In this document: one piece after another, positions 1 through 7,569 of the stretch | Numbering within the stretch: position 1 is the stretch's first letter | Layout: every line of letters begins with the position of its first letter | Source of the DNA: CAZEQL01 sp964514415 | GTDB taxonomy: Bacteria > Chloroflexota > Dehalococcoidia > GIF9 > AB-539-J10 | Assembly (NCBI GenBank): GCA_964514415.1 | Contig: CAZEQL010000010.1 | Location: 1-26,723, forward strand | Direction: 5' to 3' | Length of the DNA: 26,723 bases | Program-made: the position numbers and the translations under genes | Notes under the pieces: model-generated | What the model saw: only the letters and a program-made list of their open reading frames with translations | Database searches by the model: none | What the model was told of the DNA's origin: nothing

Positions 1-54
1 TGTGATTCAACGACTCTCTCTTCGGTGACATTTTAGATGATTTAATTCGCTGTC

Positions 55-83
55 TTGACAAGTTGTGTTATTAAACTTAAGAT
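55..83 (+). promoter_or_regulatory. sigma70-type promoter for the 121-679 gene pair
   Basis: A perfect -35 box TTGACA lies at 55-60, followed by a 17-base spacer and the -10 box TAAGAT at 78-83. Transcription would start near 90, about 30 bases upstream of the GTG start at 121. No other strong promoter is visible before the two small genes, so they are probably co-transcribed from here. Confidence 0.6.
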
Positions 84-120
84 AATAAAAGTAAATAAAA
101 TTGATTGGAGGTGACAAACC

Positions 121-441
121 GTGGCAGAGAGAAAAGTAGTGCAGCCGTATGCTACGGAGGAGATACTCTCTTTTGACCGTATTAAGAGGGCTATGACAGC
201 CAGAGTTCTGGACAGGATAGAAGATTTATGGCAAGGGAAACAACCTATAAATGCAGAGCAGATAGACGAAGTGATCGTGGATGAATGGCAGAGAGTCAGG
301 GAAGCGGTGCAAGCGTCACCAGCAGCACGTGAAGCTTTTCGCAAGTATTTGGAGTGTACTGTCTCCGAGCAGGTAAGTAAGTTACTGCAGGAAAATAAAG
401 CTGAGTTAGAATCGCTGGGCGTCGCAGAAAAGAATTTATAA
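121..441 (+). CDS. hypothetical protein, 106 aa
   Basis: I do not recognise the family. The GTG start at 121 is chosen because a near-perfect ribosome binding site, GGAGGTGA, lies at 107-114 with 6 bases of spacing. The product is soluble, charged and probably all-helical, with no signal peptide, membrane segment or metal-binding cysteine cluster. The middle part is rich in Asp, Glu, Arg and Ala, and the C-terminal third (around SEQVSKLLQENKAELESL) looks amphipathic or coiled-coil. A good promoter and RBS support a real gene. The next gene starts 28 bases downstream in another frame, which suggests a two-gene unit. Function is unknown. Confidence 0.7.
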   Translation: MAERKVVQPYATEEILSFDRIKRAMTARVLDRIEDLWQGKQPINAEQIDEVIVDEWQRVREAVQASPAAREAFRKYLECTVSEQVSKLLQENKAELESLGVAEKNL

Positions 442-469
442 GTTGGTTTCATAGAATAAGGCCGGTTTT

Positions 470-679
470 GTGCAAGTTGAGCGAAGTCAGAGTGTAGAGT
501 TGATAATTAAGCGTCTCGATATGTTAGATGTGAGGCTAGATAACATGGATTCTGTGATAACATCGCTTGTAGAAAGAGTGATGGAAAGGCCGCTTGTTCT
601 GGAAGTACCTTGTCCTAAGTGTGGCCAAATTATCCAAATCAATGTGACTAGTGGTGTAAGACTACACATGAAGGAATAG
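470..679 (+). CDS. small hypothetical protein with a single CPKCG knuckle, 69 aa
   Basis: The ORF starts with GTG at 470, and AAGG at 458-461 is a weak candidate ribosome binding site. Residues 1-40 form a probable amphipathic helix or coiled coil with regularly spaced Leu, Ile and Met. The C-terminal half holds one CPKCG motif, that is, half of a zinc ribbon. Such half-sites often bind metal only as a dimer, which would fit a coiled-coil N-terminus (inference). It follows the 121-441 gene closely and shares its promoter. I do not recognise the family. Start choice and coding status are less certain than for the upstream gene. Confidence 0.5.
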   Translation: MQVERSQSVELIIKRLDMLDVRLDNMDSVITSLVERVMERPLVLEVPCPKCGQIIQINVTSGVRLHMKE

Positions 680-765
680 TCAGTAGTCTTTATGAGGCAG
701 ATGAATCTCATAGCCTCTCCATTTGATAATCAGTATTTGATTTTTAATGCCAAGTTATCGAAGGT

Positions 766-794
766 TTGACCCATATGGGGATGTTTGCTACAAT
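766..794 (+). promoter_or_regulatory. promoter of tRNA-Val
   Basis: TTGACC (766-771), a 17-base spacer and TACAAT (789-794) form a near-consensus promoter. A TG one base before the -10 box (TGCTACAAT) also makes it an extended -10. The predicted start near 801 is only about 5 bases from the tRNA 5' end, as expected for a stable RNA gene. Confidence 0.7.
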
Positions 795-805
795 CCGATT
801 GAGAG

Positions 806-878
806 GGGTGGTTAGCTCAGTGGTTAGAGCGCTGCGTTGACATCGCAGAGGTCACTGGTTCAAGTCCAGTATCACCCA
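806..878 (+). tRNA. tRNA-Val (GAC)
   Basis: A full cloverleaf can be folded. The acceptor stem is GGGTGGT/ATCACCC with one G-T pair, and the D stem is GCTC/GAGC. The anticodon stem is CTGCG/CGCAG with loop TTGACAT, giving anticodon GAC at 839-841. The T stem is ACTGG/CCAGT with loop TTCAAGT. The discriminator is A878. The 3' CCA is not encoded. Bases 872-888, which include the 3' acceptor strand, form a 7-bp inverted repeat (TCACCCA/TGGGTGA, 3-base loop) with downstream DNA. From 889 to 1078 I see no gene and no T-box hallmark. Confidence 0.95.
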
Positions 879-1078
879 TTTTGGGTGAACTACAGGTCTA
901 ATTAATGCAAACGCTGGTTAGTTCGAGGTGTTATATCCTAAGAGGTTTGTTAGAGGTACTGTATTGCCAAGCCCAGACGTGAGCTCTACTTATCAGTGCT
1001 TAAATTTTCAATGGACTTTCTTTCTATAAAGTTCCTTGTTTCGGATACAGGTTTTTATTTGTTGAAAGGTAAGACTCG

Positions 1079-2800
1079 GTGGCTATAGAGGATAAATTAG
1101 AGAGGATGCGTCACTCCGCTGCTCATGTCATGGCGGAGGCAGTACAAGCTGTTTTTCCTGAAGCTAAATTTGGAATAGGGCCAACTATCGAGAATGGCTT
1201 TTATTATGACTTTGACCTGCCATGCCCATTAAAGCCTGAGGATTTGCCTATAATTGAAAATAAGATGAAAGAGATTATTAATGCTGATCAGCCTTTCATT
1301 AAGGAAGAAGTGAGCAAGGAAGAGGCGTATCAGGTCTTTGCTGTCCAGCCTTACAAACTGGAGCTTATCAGAGAGCTTCCTGATGCTATAGTAACTATTT
1401 ATAAGCAAGGTTCTTTTACTGATTTATGTCGTGGCCCTCATGTAGCTTCTACGGGTGAAGTAAAAGCATTTGAGCTTACTCATATAGCTGGGGCGTATTG
1501 GCGTGGAGATGAGAAGCGACCTATGTTGCAAAGAATTTACGGCGTAGCTTTTGAAACTCAAGCGGAGCTTGAAGATTATTTGGCTCGCCAAGCTGAAGCT
1601 GCCAAACGGGATCACAGGAAGCTAGGCAAAGAGCTCGATCTCTTCAGTATACATGAAGAAATTGGCCCTGGCTTAATTTGTTGGCATCCGAAAGGTGCTT
1701 TAATTCGACAGGTTGTAGAAGATTTTTGGAGAGCAGAGCACATTAAACGAGGCTATGATATTGTCTACACTCCTCATATTGCTAAGATAGATTTGTGGAA
1801 AACTAGTGGCCATTGGGATTTCTATCGGGAGTATTTATATTCGCCGATGGAGATCGAAGGGCAGCAATATATAATAAGACCTATGAATTGTTTGGGACAT
1901 ATTTTGATTTTTAAGAATTGGTTACGTAGCTATCGTAATTTGCCTTTGCGTTATGCCGAATTGGGCACAGTATATCGCTATGAACGAACTGGAGTGTTAT
2001 ATGGTTTAGCCAGGGTAAGGGGGTTTACTCAAGATGATGCTCATATTTTCTGCCGTCCCGATCAAACTGAAGCAGAGATAACGGGAGTTATAGAACTGGC
2101 ACAATTTATGATGTCCACCTTCGGTTTTAGCGATTATGAAGTGTTTTTATCAACCCGCCCAGAGAAGTACGCTGGCACAATTGAAACGTGGGAGCAAGTT
2201 ACAGGAGCTTTAAGACAAGTCCTGGAAAGATTTAAGCTGCCTTACGAGGTAGCTCCTGGTGAAGGAGTTTTCTATGGGCCTAAAATTGATATTAAACTCA
2301 GGGATGCTTTAGGACATGCTTGGCAAGGTCCTACTATCCAGATTGATTTCAATTTGCCACAGCGTTTTAACGTCTGCTATATTGGTGAAGATAATTTGGA
2401 GCATAATGTAATAATGATACATCGCACGGTTTTAGGTAGTATGGAGCGTTTTTTGGCTTGCCTTACAGAACACTATGGTGGTGCCTTCCCGGTATGGTTG
2501 TCGCCGATTCAAGCAGCAATAATTCCTATAGCGGATCGCCATATTGGTTATGCTCATGAAATAGAAAGCGAGCTTAAGGGGGAAGGTATTCGTGTTCAGG
2601 TTGATGACCGCCCGGAGAGAATGAATTTAAAGATAAGGGGAGCCCAACTAGAGAAAATCCCGTATATGCTCATAGTCGGTGATAAAGAAGTGGCTTCATC
2701 TAATGTGTCGCTTCGTCTAAGGAGTGGTGAGGATACAGGCTTGCAAACATTGTTACAAGTTAAGGATAGGATAAAGGCAGCTATAGATGCCAAACTTTAA
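1079..2800 (+). CDS. thrS: threonyl-tRNA synthetase lacking the TGS domain
   Basis: Class II synthetase charging tRNA-Thr in the cytoplasm, 573 aa against about 640 in E. coli. The shortfall is the N-terminal TGS domain; the protein begins directly in the editing domain. Editing residues are present: H12-x3-H16 and C117-x3-H121. The catalytic core shows motif 2 with R300 and the zinc ligands C271, H322 and H448 (by alignment to E. coli C334, H385 and H511). The C-terminal anticodon-binding domain follows from about residue 475. Two usually conserved spots differ: MNCLGH instead of MNCPGH around C271, and ERTG in the motif 2 loop. The GTG start at 1079 is preceded by AAAGGT at 1065-1070; no earlier start recovers a TGS domain. 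It is the first gene of the thrS-infC-rpmI-rplT-pheST run. Confidence 0.95.
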   Translation: MAIEDKLERMRHSAAHVMAEAVQAVFPEAKFGIGPTIENGFYYDFDLPCPLKPEDLPIIENKMKEIINADQPFIKEEVSKEEAYQVFAVQPYKLELIRELPDAIVTIYKQGSFTDLCRGPHVASTGEVKAFELTHIAGAYWRGDEKRPMLQRIYGVAFETQAELEDYLARQAEAAKRDHRKLGKELDLFSIHEEIGPGLICWHPKGALIRQVVEDFWRAEHIKRGYDIVYTPHIAKIDLWKTSGHWDFYREYLYSPMEIEGQQYIIRPMNCLGHILIFKNWLRSYRNLPLRYAELGTVYRYERTGVLYGLARVRGFTQDDAHIFCRPDQTEAEITGVIELAQFMMSTFGFSDYEVFLSTRPEKYAGTIETWEQVTGALRQVLERFKLPYEVAPGEGVFYGPKIDIKLRDALGHAWQGPTIQIDFNLPQRFNVCYIGEDNLEHNVIMIHRTVLGSMERFLACLTEHYGGAFPVWLSPIQAAIIPIADRHIGYAHEIESELKGEGIRVQVDDRPERMNLKIRGAQLEKIPYMLIVGDKEVASSNVSLRLRSGEDTGLQTLLQVKDRIKAAIDAKL

Positions 2801-2827
2801 ACTGTTTTAGGGGGTAGAAAGGGTATA

Positions 2828-3373
2828 ATTAAGAAAACACCAATTAACAGGCAAATTAGATCTAGGGAAGTTCGGCTTATAGGCGAAAGTGGAGAACAAT
2901 TAGGCACATTGCCTCTGTATCGAGCATTACAGATTGCGGAGGAACATGATCTTGATTTGGTAGCGGTGGCACCGACAGCAGTTCCACCGGTATGTCGTCT
3001 TCTTGATTACGGCAAATATAAGTATGAGCAAACTAAAAAAGAGCGAAAAGCAAAGAAGGGTCAAAGAGTTGGATTACTTAGGGAGGTTCGCCTGAGACCA
3101 AAGATTGAAGAGCATGATTTACAAGCAAAGGTTAGAACCATTAGAAAATTATTGGATGAGGGTAATAAAGTAAGGTTAGTGATAAGGTTTAGGGGACGTG
3201 AGAATATTTATCCAGAGTTGGGTTGGAAAGTATTACGGAAAGTGACCGAGGCTTTAAAGGAGGCGTCTGTGGCAAGCGATCATCCCGTTACAAATCCAAG
3301 AAGTATAGCTTTAACCCTTTCTCCACTACCCACTAAAAAAACTAAAGAGGTGACATCAGATGCCAAAGCTTAA
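2828..3373 (+). CDS. infC: translation initiation factor IF-3 with a non-canonical AUU start
   Basis: IF-3 binds the 30S subunit, prevents premature joining of 50S and checks start codons. The conserved N-terminal stretch (INRQIRSREVRLIG, then GEQLG) is encoded upstream of the first usable canonical start (TTG 2909). The same frame reads back to the thrS stop at 2798-2800 with no ATG, GTG or TTG before that stretch. The best start is ATT at 2828-2830 (neighbouring ATA 2825 is the alternative), with AAAGG at 2818-2822 as ribosome binding site. This gives 181 aa, close to E. coli IF-3 (180 aa), whose gene also starts with AUU and is autoregulated through it. The N-domain, lysine-rich linker (around QTKKERKAKKGQ) and C-domain are all present. 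The gene ends 14 bases inside rpmI. Confidence 0.88.
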   Translation: MKKTPINRQIRSREVRLIGESGEQLGTLPLYRALQIAEEHDLDLVAVAPTAVPPVCRLLDYGKYKYEQTKKERKAKKGQRVGLLREVRLRPKIEEHDLQAKVRTIRKLLDEGNKVRLVIRFRGRENIYPELGWKVLRKVTEALKEASVASDHPVTNPRSIALTLSPLPTKKTKEVTSDAKA

Positions 3374-3557
3374 GACTCATAAAGGAGCGGAGAGCCGCTT
3401 CCACGTTACAGGTGGTGGCAAGCTCATGCGTACCAAATGTGGCAAAAGCCATTTGAGACGGAAAAAGGCTCCTAGAACTAAACGCCTTTATGATGAAATG
3501 ATACCAGTCTCTTCTGCAGATAAGAAAAGAATCAAGAGGCTTTTACCCTATAGGTAA
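3360..3557 (+). CDS. rpmI: 50S ribosomal protein L35
   Basis: 65 aa, very basic, with the typical MPKLKTHKGAESRFHVTGGG N-terminus. It is a 50S component. The ATG start lies within the infC reading frame (14-base overlap), so translation is probably coupled to IF-3. infC-rpmI-rplT is a conserved bacterial operon order. Confidence 0.95.
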   Translation: MPKLKTHKGAESRFHVTGGGKLMRTKCGKSHLRRKKAPRTKRLYDEMIPVSSADKKRIKRLLPYR

Positions 3558-3580
3558 AGGTTTAAGAAGGAGGAATAATC

Positions 3581-3934
3581 TTGCCGCGAGCTAGAAGTGG
3601 GAAAGTTACTCATCGACGTCACAAAGAAGTGCTTCAGTTGACTAAAGGGCATCGAGCTACAAGGCACGCTCTGTATAGACGAGCCCATGAGTCAGTGCTT
3701 CATGCTTTAGACTATGCCTATTGTCATCGTCGCGAACGAAAGGGCGATTTTAGAAAGCTATGGATTGCTCGTATTAATGCTGCTGCACGTGGTAACGGGC
3801 TTTCTTATAGCCAGTTCATGTCAGGCTTAAGGAAATCAAATACGCAAATAAATCGCAAGATGCTAGCTGACATGGCAGTTAAGGACCCTGAAAACTTCAC
3901 TAAATTGGTAGCTTCAGCAAAAATTAGTAAGTAA
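3581..3934 (+). CDS. rplT: 50S ribosomal protein L20
   Basis: 117 aa, the usual length, basic, with the family N-terminus PRARSGKVTHRRHKEVL and the family's conserved central region (LWIARINAAARGNGLSYSQF). The start is TTG at 3581, supported by an AAGGAGGA ribosome binding site about 8 bases upstream. L20 is needed early in 50S assembly and represses the infC operon in several bacteria. No separate L20 leader is visible here because infC follows thrS by only 27 bases. Its stop codon overlaps the pheS start (TAATG). Confidence 0.95.
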   Translation: MPRARSGKVTHRRHKEVLQLTKGHRATRHALYRRAHESVLHALDYAYCHRRERKGDFRKLWIARINAAARGNGLSYSQFMSGLRKSNTQINRKMLADMAVKDPENFTKLVASAKISK

Positions 3935-4968
3935 TGTTAAAGCAGCTTGAAGAACTTCGTACGCAAGCTTTCGATGAACTAGAAAAAGTTGGTGAACTCA
4001 AGCAACTTGGATTGTGGCGGGTTCGCTATCTAGGTAAGAAAGGCAGGTTAACTCAAGTTTTGCGTTCTTTAGGTACCTTGTCTTTAGAAGAGCGACGGGA
4101 AGTGGGTGCCCAAGCTAACAAAATCAAGAAGGTTTTAGAGTCAAGTCTAAGCGGAAAGGAGAAACTTCTACAAGAATCGCTTTTGACCCGTTCCTCAGAG
4201 TACAAAGCACTGGATGTTACTTTGCCTGGTCGTCCTATCCCTACAGGGCGAATTCACCCAATCACTCAGATATTGGAGGAAATCTGTGATGTTTTCAAGA
4301 ATATGGGTTTTCAGGTTGTTGAAGGATCTGATGTTGAGCGGGATTATTATAACTTTGAAGCTTTGAATATTCCTCAGGGGCATCCGGCACGTGACATGTT
4401 TGCTACTCTGTGGATAGACCCCGAGATGAATAGAGAATCTAGGCTTTTACGTACCCACACTTCGCCAATGCAAATTAGAGTTATGGAGCGAAGGCGACCA
4501 CCAATAAGGATGGTGGTGCCAGGGCGGTGTTACAGGTATGAAGCAACCGATGCCACCCACGAGTCTATGTTTTATCAAGTTGAAGGGTTGGCGGTGGATA
4601 GAGGCATTACTATGGCAGATTTAAAAGGTACCTTATTTGAATTCTGCCGCTGCCTCTTCGGCGAGGAAAGAAAAGTGCGTTTCCGCTGTGATTATTTTCC
4701 TTTTGTAGAACCCGGGGTGGAGGTAGCTATTCAGTGTCTAGCCTGTAATGGAACCGGTTGTCGGGTGTGTGGCTATAGCGGCTGGGTTGAAATTCTTGGT
4801 GCCGGCATGGTGCATCCTGGTGTACTCAAGCGTGTCGATATTGACCCTGAAGTTTACACTGGCTTTGCTTTTGGACTGGGGGTAGAGCGAATTCCTATGC
4901 TCCGCTATGGCATTGATGATATTCGTTTGTTTTATAGTAATGACCTGAGGTTCTTAAGGCAATTCTAA
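3934..4968 (+). CDS. pheS: phenylalanyl-tRNA synthetase alpha subunit
   Basis: 344 aa. It is the catalytic class II subunit of the alpha2-beta2 PheRS. An N-terminal coiled-coil arm (about residues 1-90) binds tRNA. Motif 1 is in GRIHPITQILEEICDVFKNM, motif 2 near RTHTSPMQIR...GRCYRYEATDATHES, and motif 3 near the C-terminus (GFAFGLGVERIPMLRYGI). Before motif 3 there is a cysteine-rich loop CLACNGTGCRVCGYSGW of zinc-knuckle appearance, known in a subset of bacterial PheS. The ATG at 3934 overlaps the rplT stop by one base. Confidence 0.95.
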   Translation: MLKQLEELRTQAFDELEKVGELKQLGLWRVRYLGKKGRLTQVLRSLGTLSLEERREVGAQANKIKKVLESSLSGKEKLLQESLLTRSSEYKALDVTLPGRPIPTGRIHPITQILEEICDVFKNMGFQVVEGSDVERDYYNFEALNIPQGHPARDMFATLWIDPEMNRESRLLRTHTSPMQIRVMERRRPPIRMVVPGRCYRYEATDATHESMFYQVEGLAVDRGITMADLKGTLFEFCRCLFGEERKVRFRCDYFPFVEPGVEVAIQCLACNGTGCRVCGYSGWVEILGAGMVHPGVLKRVDIDPEVYTGFAFGLGVERIPMLRYGIDDIRLFYSNDLRFLRQF

Positions 4969-5009
4969 ATTTGAGATAGAAGATGAAAGGTAGGCGTTCA
5001 GCTATTCAA

Positions 5010-5133
5010 CGTCACCCTGAGCGAAGCGAAAGGTCTAAGAGATGATAAGATTCCTCGCAAAGTTTGCACAGAATGAGATTCTTTGGTCGCTCTGCTCCTC
5101 GGAATGATGGGAAATGTAGCGTTTAGAATGACA
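5010..5133. repeat. decayed dispersed repeat (REP/MITE-like) between pheS and pheT
   Basis: This intergenic stretch begins with GTCACCCTGAGCGAAGCGAA at 5010-5030. It then shows three successive degenerate right-end copies: one near 5048-5077 ending GAATGA, one near 5077-5107 ending GGAATGAT, and a short one ending AGAATGACAG near 5133. This pattern is the known short dispersed repeat found in many copies in Dehalococcoidia and some other phyla (recalled, not searched). It has no ORF and no recognisable transposase. Confidence 0.6.
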
Positions 5134-5148
5134 GCAAGGTGAGCGATT

Positions 5149-7569
5149 ATGATGAAAGTTTCGCTTAAATGGCTTAAAGATTACGTTAACATTGAGCTTG
5201 CCCCTCAAGAGCTAGCTGAGAAGTTAACTATGGCTGGCATGGAAGTCAAGGGCGTACAAATTATAGGTGACACATGGGATAATATGATAGTGGGGCAGGT
5301 AACATCTTTAGGCACTCATCCTAATGCCGACCGTTTAAAGTTAGCCACTGTTGATCTTGGTACTCGGCAGGTTACTGTAGTTTGCGGTGCTCCTAATGTT
5401 AGCCCTGGTCAGAAGGTGCCTTTTGCTCATGTAGGGGCACAGCTTATGGATGGTCACACTGGAAAAGTTGAGTTGCTAAAGCCAGCTAAAATTCGGGGTA
5501 TTGTTTCTGAGGGTATGGTTTGCTCTGAGAAAGAATTGGGAATTTCTGACAGTCATGAAGGTATCATGGTGCTGCCTCCAGAAGCTCCTATAGGTATATC
5601 TCTTAATGAATATCTAGGTGATGTGATTTTTGATTTGGATATAACGCCCAATCGCCCAGATTGTTTATCTATGATTGGCATTGCTCGTGAAATTGCTGCT
5701 CTTACTGGTGAAAATCTCCATCTACCTGAAATTTGCTATGAGGAAGCGGAAGAGTCAGTAGATTCCTATGTCTCTGTTGATATAGTTGAGCCAAACTTAT
5801 GTCCTAGATATTGCGCTAGCCTGATTATAGGAGTTAAGATAGCCTCCTCTCCTGATTGGATGCAGCAATGTTTGAAAAGCTATGGCATGCGCCCTATTAA
5901 CAATGTAGTTGATGTTACCAACTATGTGATGCTGGAATATGGGCAGCCGCTTCATGCTTTTGATTATCGCAAGCTTAAAGGTAAGGAGATTATTGTTCGA
6001 CGGGCCAAGGGTGGTGAAGTTATAACTACCCTGGATGGAACAGAGCGCGCGCTTAGCTCAGATACGTTGGTTATTGCTGATGCAGAGAAGGCTGTTGCTG
6101 TTGCTGGAGTCATGGGAGGATTGGATGCCGAAGTTACGGATGAAACCGATGCTATTCTGCTAGAGTCGGCAAATTTCAACCAAACTGCTATTCGTCGAGG
6201 GTATAGTCACTTCCAATCGCAGAGTGAGGCTTCAATTCGCTTTGATAAAGGATTAAATTCAGGCTTACCATTATTACCCTTGAAGCGAGCTACCCAATTA
6301 TTGCTGGAATTAGCTGGGGGACAGACAGCCCGTGGCATAATAGATGTTTACCCGGGGAGAGCAGAACCACAGAGAATATCGCTTTCTACAGAGGAAGTGA
6401 GGCGTCTCTTAGGCTTAGAAGTTACCATTGAAGAAATTCTCAAGGTGTTAAATTCGCTGGGTTTCGAATATCAACGAACTGACTCACCTTCTGCGATCTC
6501 AGTAGTTGCTCCTTATTGGCGTAGTGACATTAGGTGCAGTGCTGACCTTGTGGAAGAAGTAGTTCGTATCATTGGTTATGATAAGATTCCCCTCACCAGC
6601 CTTAGCGCTCCATTGCCTGAGCACGAATCAAGTTTATTGTTGTATGCACAGCGAAGCAATCTCAAACACAAGTTGCGAAACACCTTAGTGGGTTGGGGGT
6701 TCCAGGAAATATTGACTTACTCCTTGACTAGTTTGGAGAGGTTGCAGAGGCTTTCTCCAAAGCTCGAGTTGATGGTTCCACCTTTAAAGGTAGCTAATCC
6801 TTTGACGAGGGAGCAAGAATATTTGCGTACCACTTTGCGACCTAATCTTCTCTCCACTTTGTCTTCTAATCAGAAGTATGAACAAGCTGGCATAAGACTA
6901 TTTGAAATTGGCAAGATATTCTTGCCACAGGGAAAAGATTTGCCCCAGGAGAAAGAAATGCTTTGTGCTGTGCTCAGCGGCTCAAAATGGGAATTGTCCT
7001 GGCATAGTGATAAAGAGCCTCTTGACTTTTTTGATGCCAAGGGAATGGCGGAAAATCTCTTGGAACTATTGGGGTTAAAAGTGACTTTTGAGAATAGCAA
7101 TGATGAGATCTTATTCTCAAAAAGAGGAGCTGACATAATTGTCGACGGTGATAAGGTAGGCATTGTGGGTAACTTGCATCCCAAGGTGGCACAAGCCTTT
7201 GAGCTTTCTAATACCAGTTGCCTCATTGAAATTGATATAGAGAAGTTGTTAAATAAGATAAAAGGAACAAAGAGATATCAGACTATTCTGCGGTTTCCCG
7301 GTGTATCCAGGGACATTGCCTTAGTAATAGATGAGGGGATAGTTTATAAACGGGTAGAAGACATAATCCGAAGCTTCCCGCTGGTAAAAAGAGTTACTCT
7401 CTTTGATATCTACACCGGTGAGCAGGTACCTGAGGGTAAGAAATCCTTTGCGCTGAGGATCATTTATCAATCACCTGACCGTACTTTGACTGACGAGGAA
7501 GTCAATAAAACCCAGGAGCAAATGCTCGATAGATTATATCAGGAGGTGGGTACCTGTCTACGAAGTTAA
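5149..7569 (+). CDS. pheT: phenylalanyl-tRNA synthetase beta subunit
   Basis: 806 aa, standard bacterial length. Domains in order: N-terminal segment, EMAP/OB-fold tRNA-binding domain (about 40-150, with GQVTSLGTHPNADRLK), B3/4 editing domain (about 210-380), B5 domain (about 400-475), catalytic-like core, and FDX-ACB anticodon-binding domain (about 713-806, from TILRFPGVSRDIALVID). It pairs with PheS and hydrolyses Tyr-tRNA-Phe. Two ATGs are adjacent (5149 and 5152); AAGGTGAG at 5136-5143 suits either. Although separated from pheS by a repeat, it is probably in the same transcript. Its stop overlaps that of the convergent proS. Confidence 0.95.
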   Translation: MMKVSLKWLKDYVNIELAPQELAEKLTMAGMEVKGVQIIGDTWDNMIVGQVTSLGTHPNADRLKLATVDLGTRQVTVVCGAPNVSPGQKVPFAHVGAQLMDGHTGKVELLKPAKIRGIVSEGMVCSEKELGISDSHEGIMVLPPEAPIGISLNEYLGDVIFDLDITPNRPDCLSMIGIAREIAALTGENLHLPEICYEEAEESVDSYVSVDIVEPNLCPRYCASLIIGVKIASSPDWMQQCLKSYGMRPINNVVDVTNYVMLEYGQPLHAFDYRKLKGKEIIVRRAKGGEVITTLDGTERALSSDTLVIADAEKAVAVAGVMGGLDAEVTDETDAILLESANFNQTAIRRGYSHFQSQSEASIRFDKGLNSGLPLLPLKRATQLLLELAGGQTARGIIDVYPGRAEPQRISLSTEEVRRLLGLEVTIEEILKVLNSLGFEYQRTDSPSAISVVAPYWRSDIRCSADLVEEVVRIIGYDKIPLTSLSAPLPEHESSLLLYAQRSNLKHKLRNTLVGWGFQEILTYSLTSLERLQRLSPKLELMVPPLKVANPLTREQEYLRTTLRPNLLSTLSSNQKYEQAGIRLFEIGKIFLPQGKDLPQEKEMLCAVLSGSKWELSWHSDKEPLDFFDAKGMAENLLELLGLKVTFENSNDEILFSKRGADIIVDGDKVGIVGNLHPKVAQAFELSNTSCLIEIDIEKLLNKIKGTKRYQTILRFPGVSRDIALVIDEGIVYKRVEDIIRSFPLVKRVTLFDIYTGEQVPEGKKSFALRIIYQSPDRTLTDEEVNKTQEQMLDRLYQEVGTCLRS

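Noticed and set aside
879..1078. T-box or other tRNA-sensing leader before thrS
   Set aside because: No conserved T-box block (TGGNACCGCG-like) and no terminator hairpin were found. Only a weak inverted repeat around 1013-1034 is visible.
6870..7226. Minus-strand 118-aa ORF inside pheT, and similar antisense ORFs elsewhere
   Set aside because: They are shadows of well-conserved genes, have no ribosome binding site and have unnatural composition.
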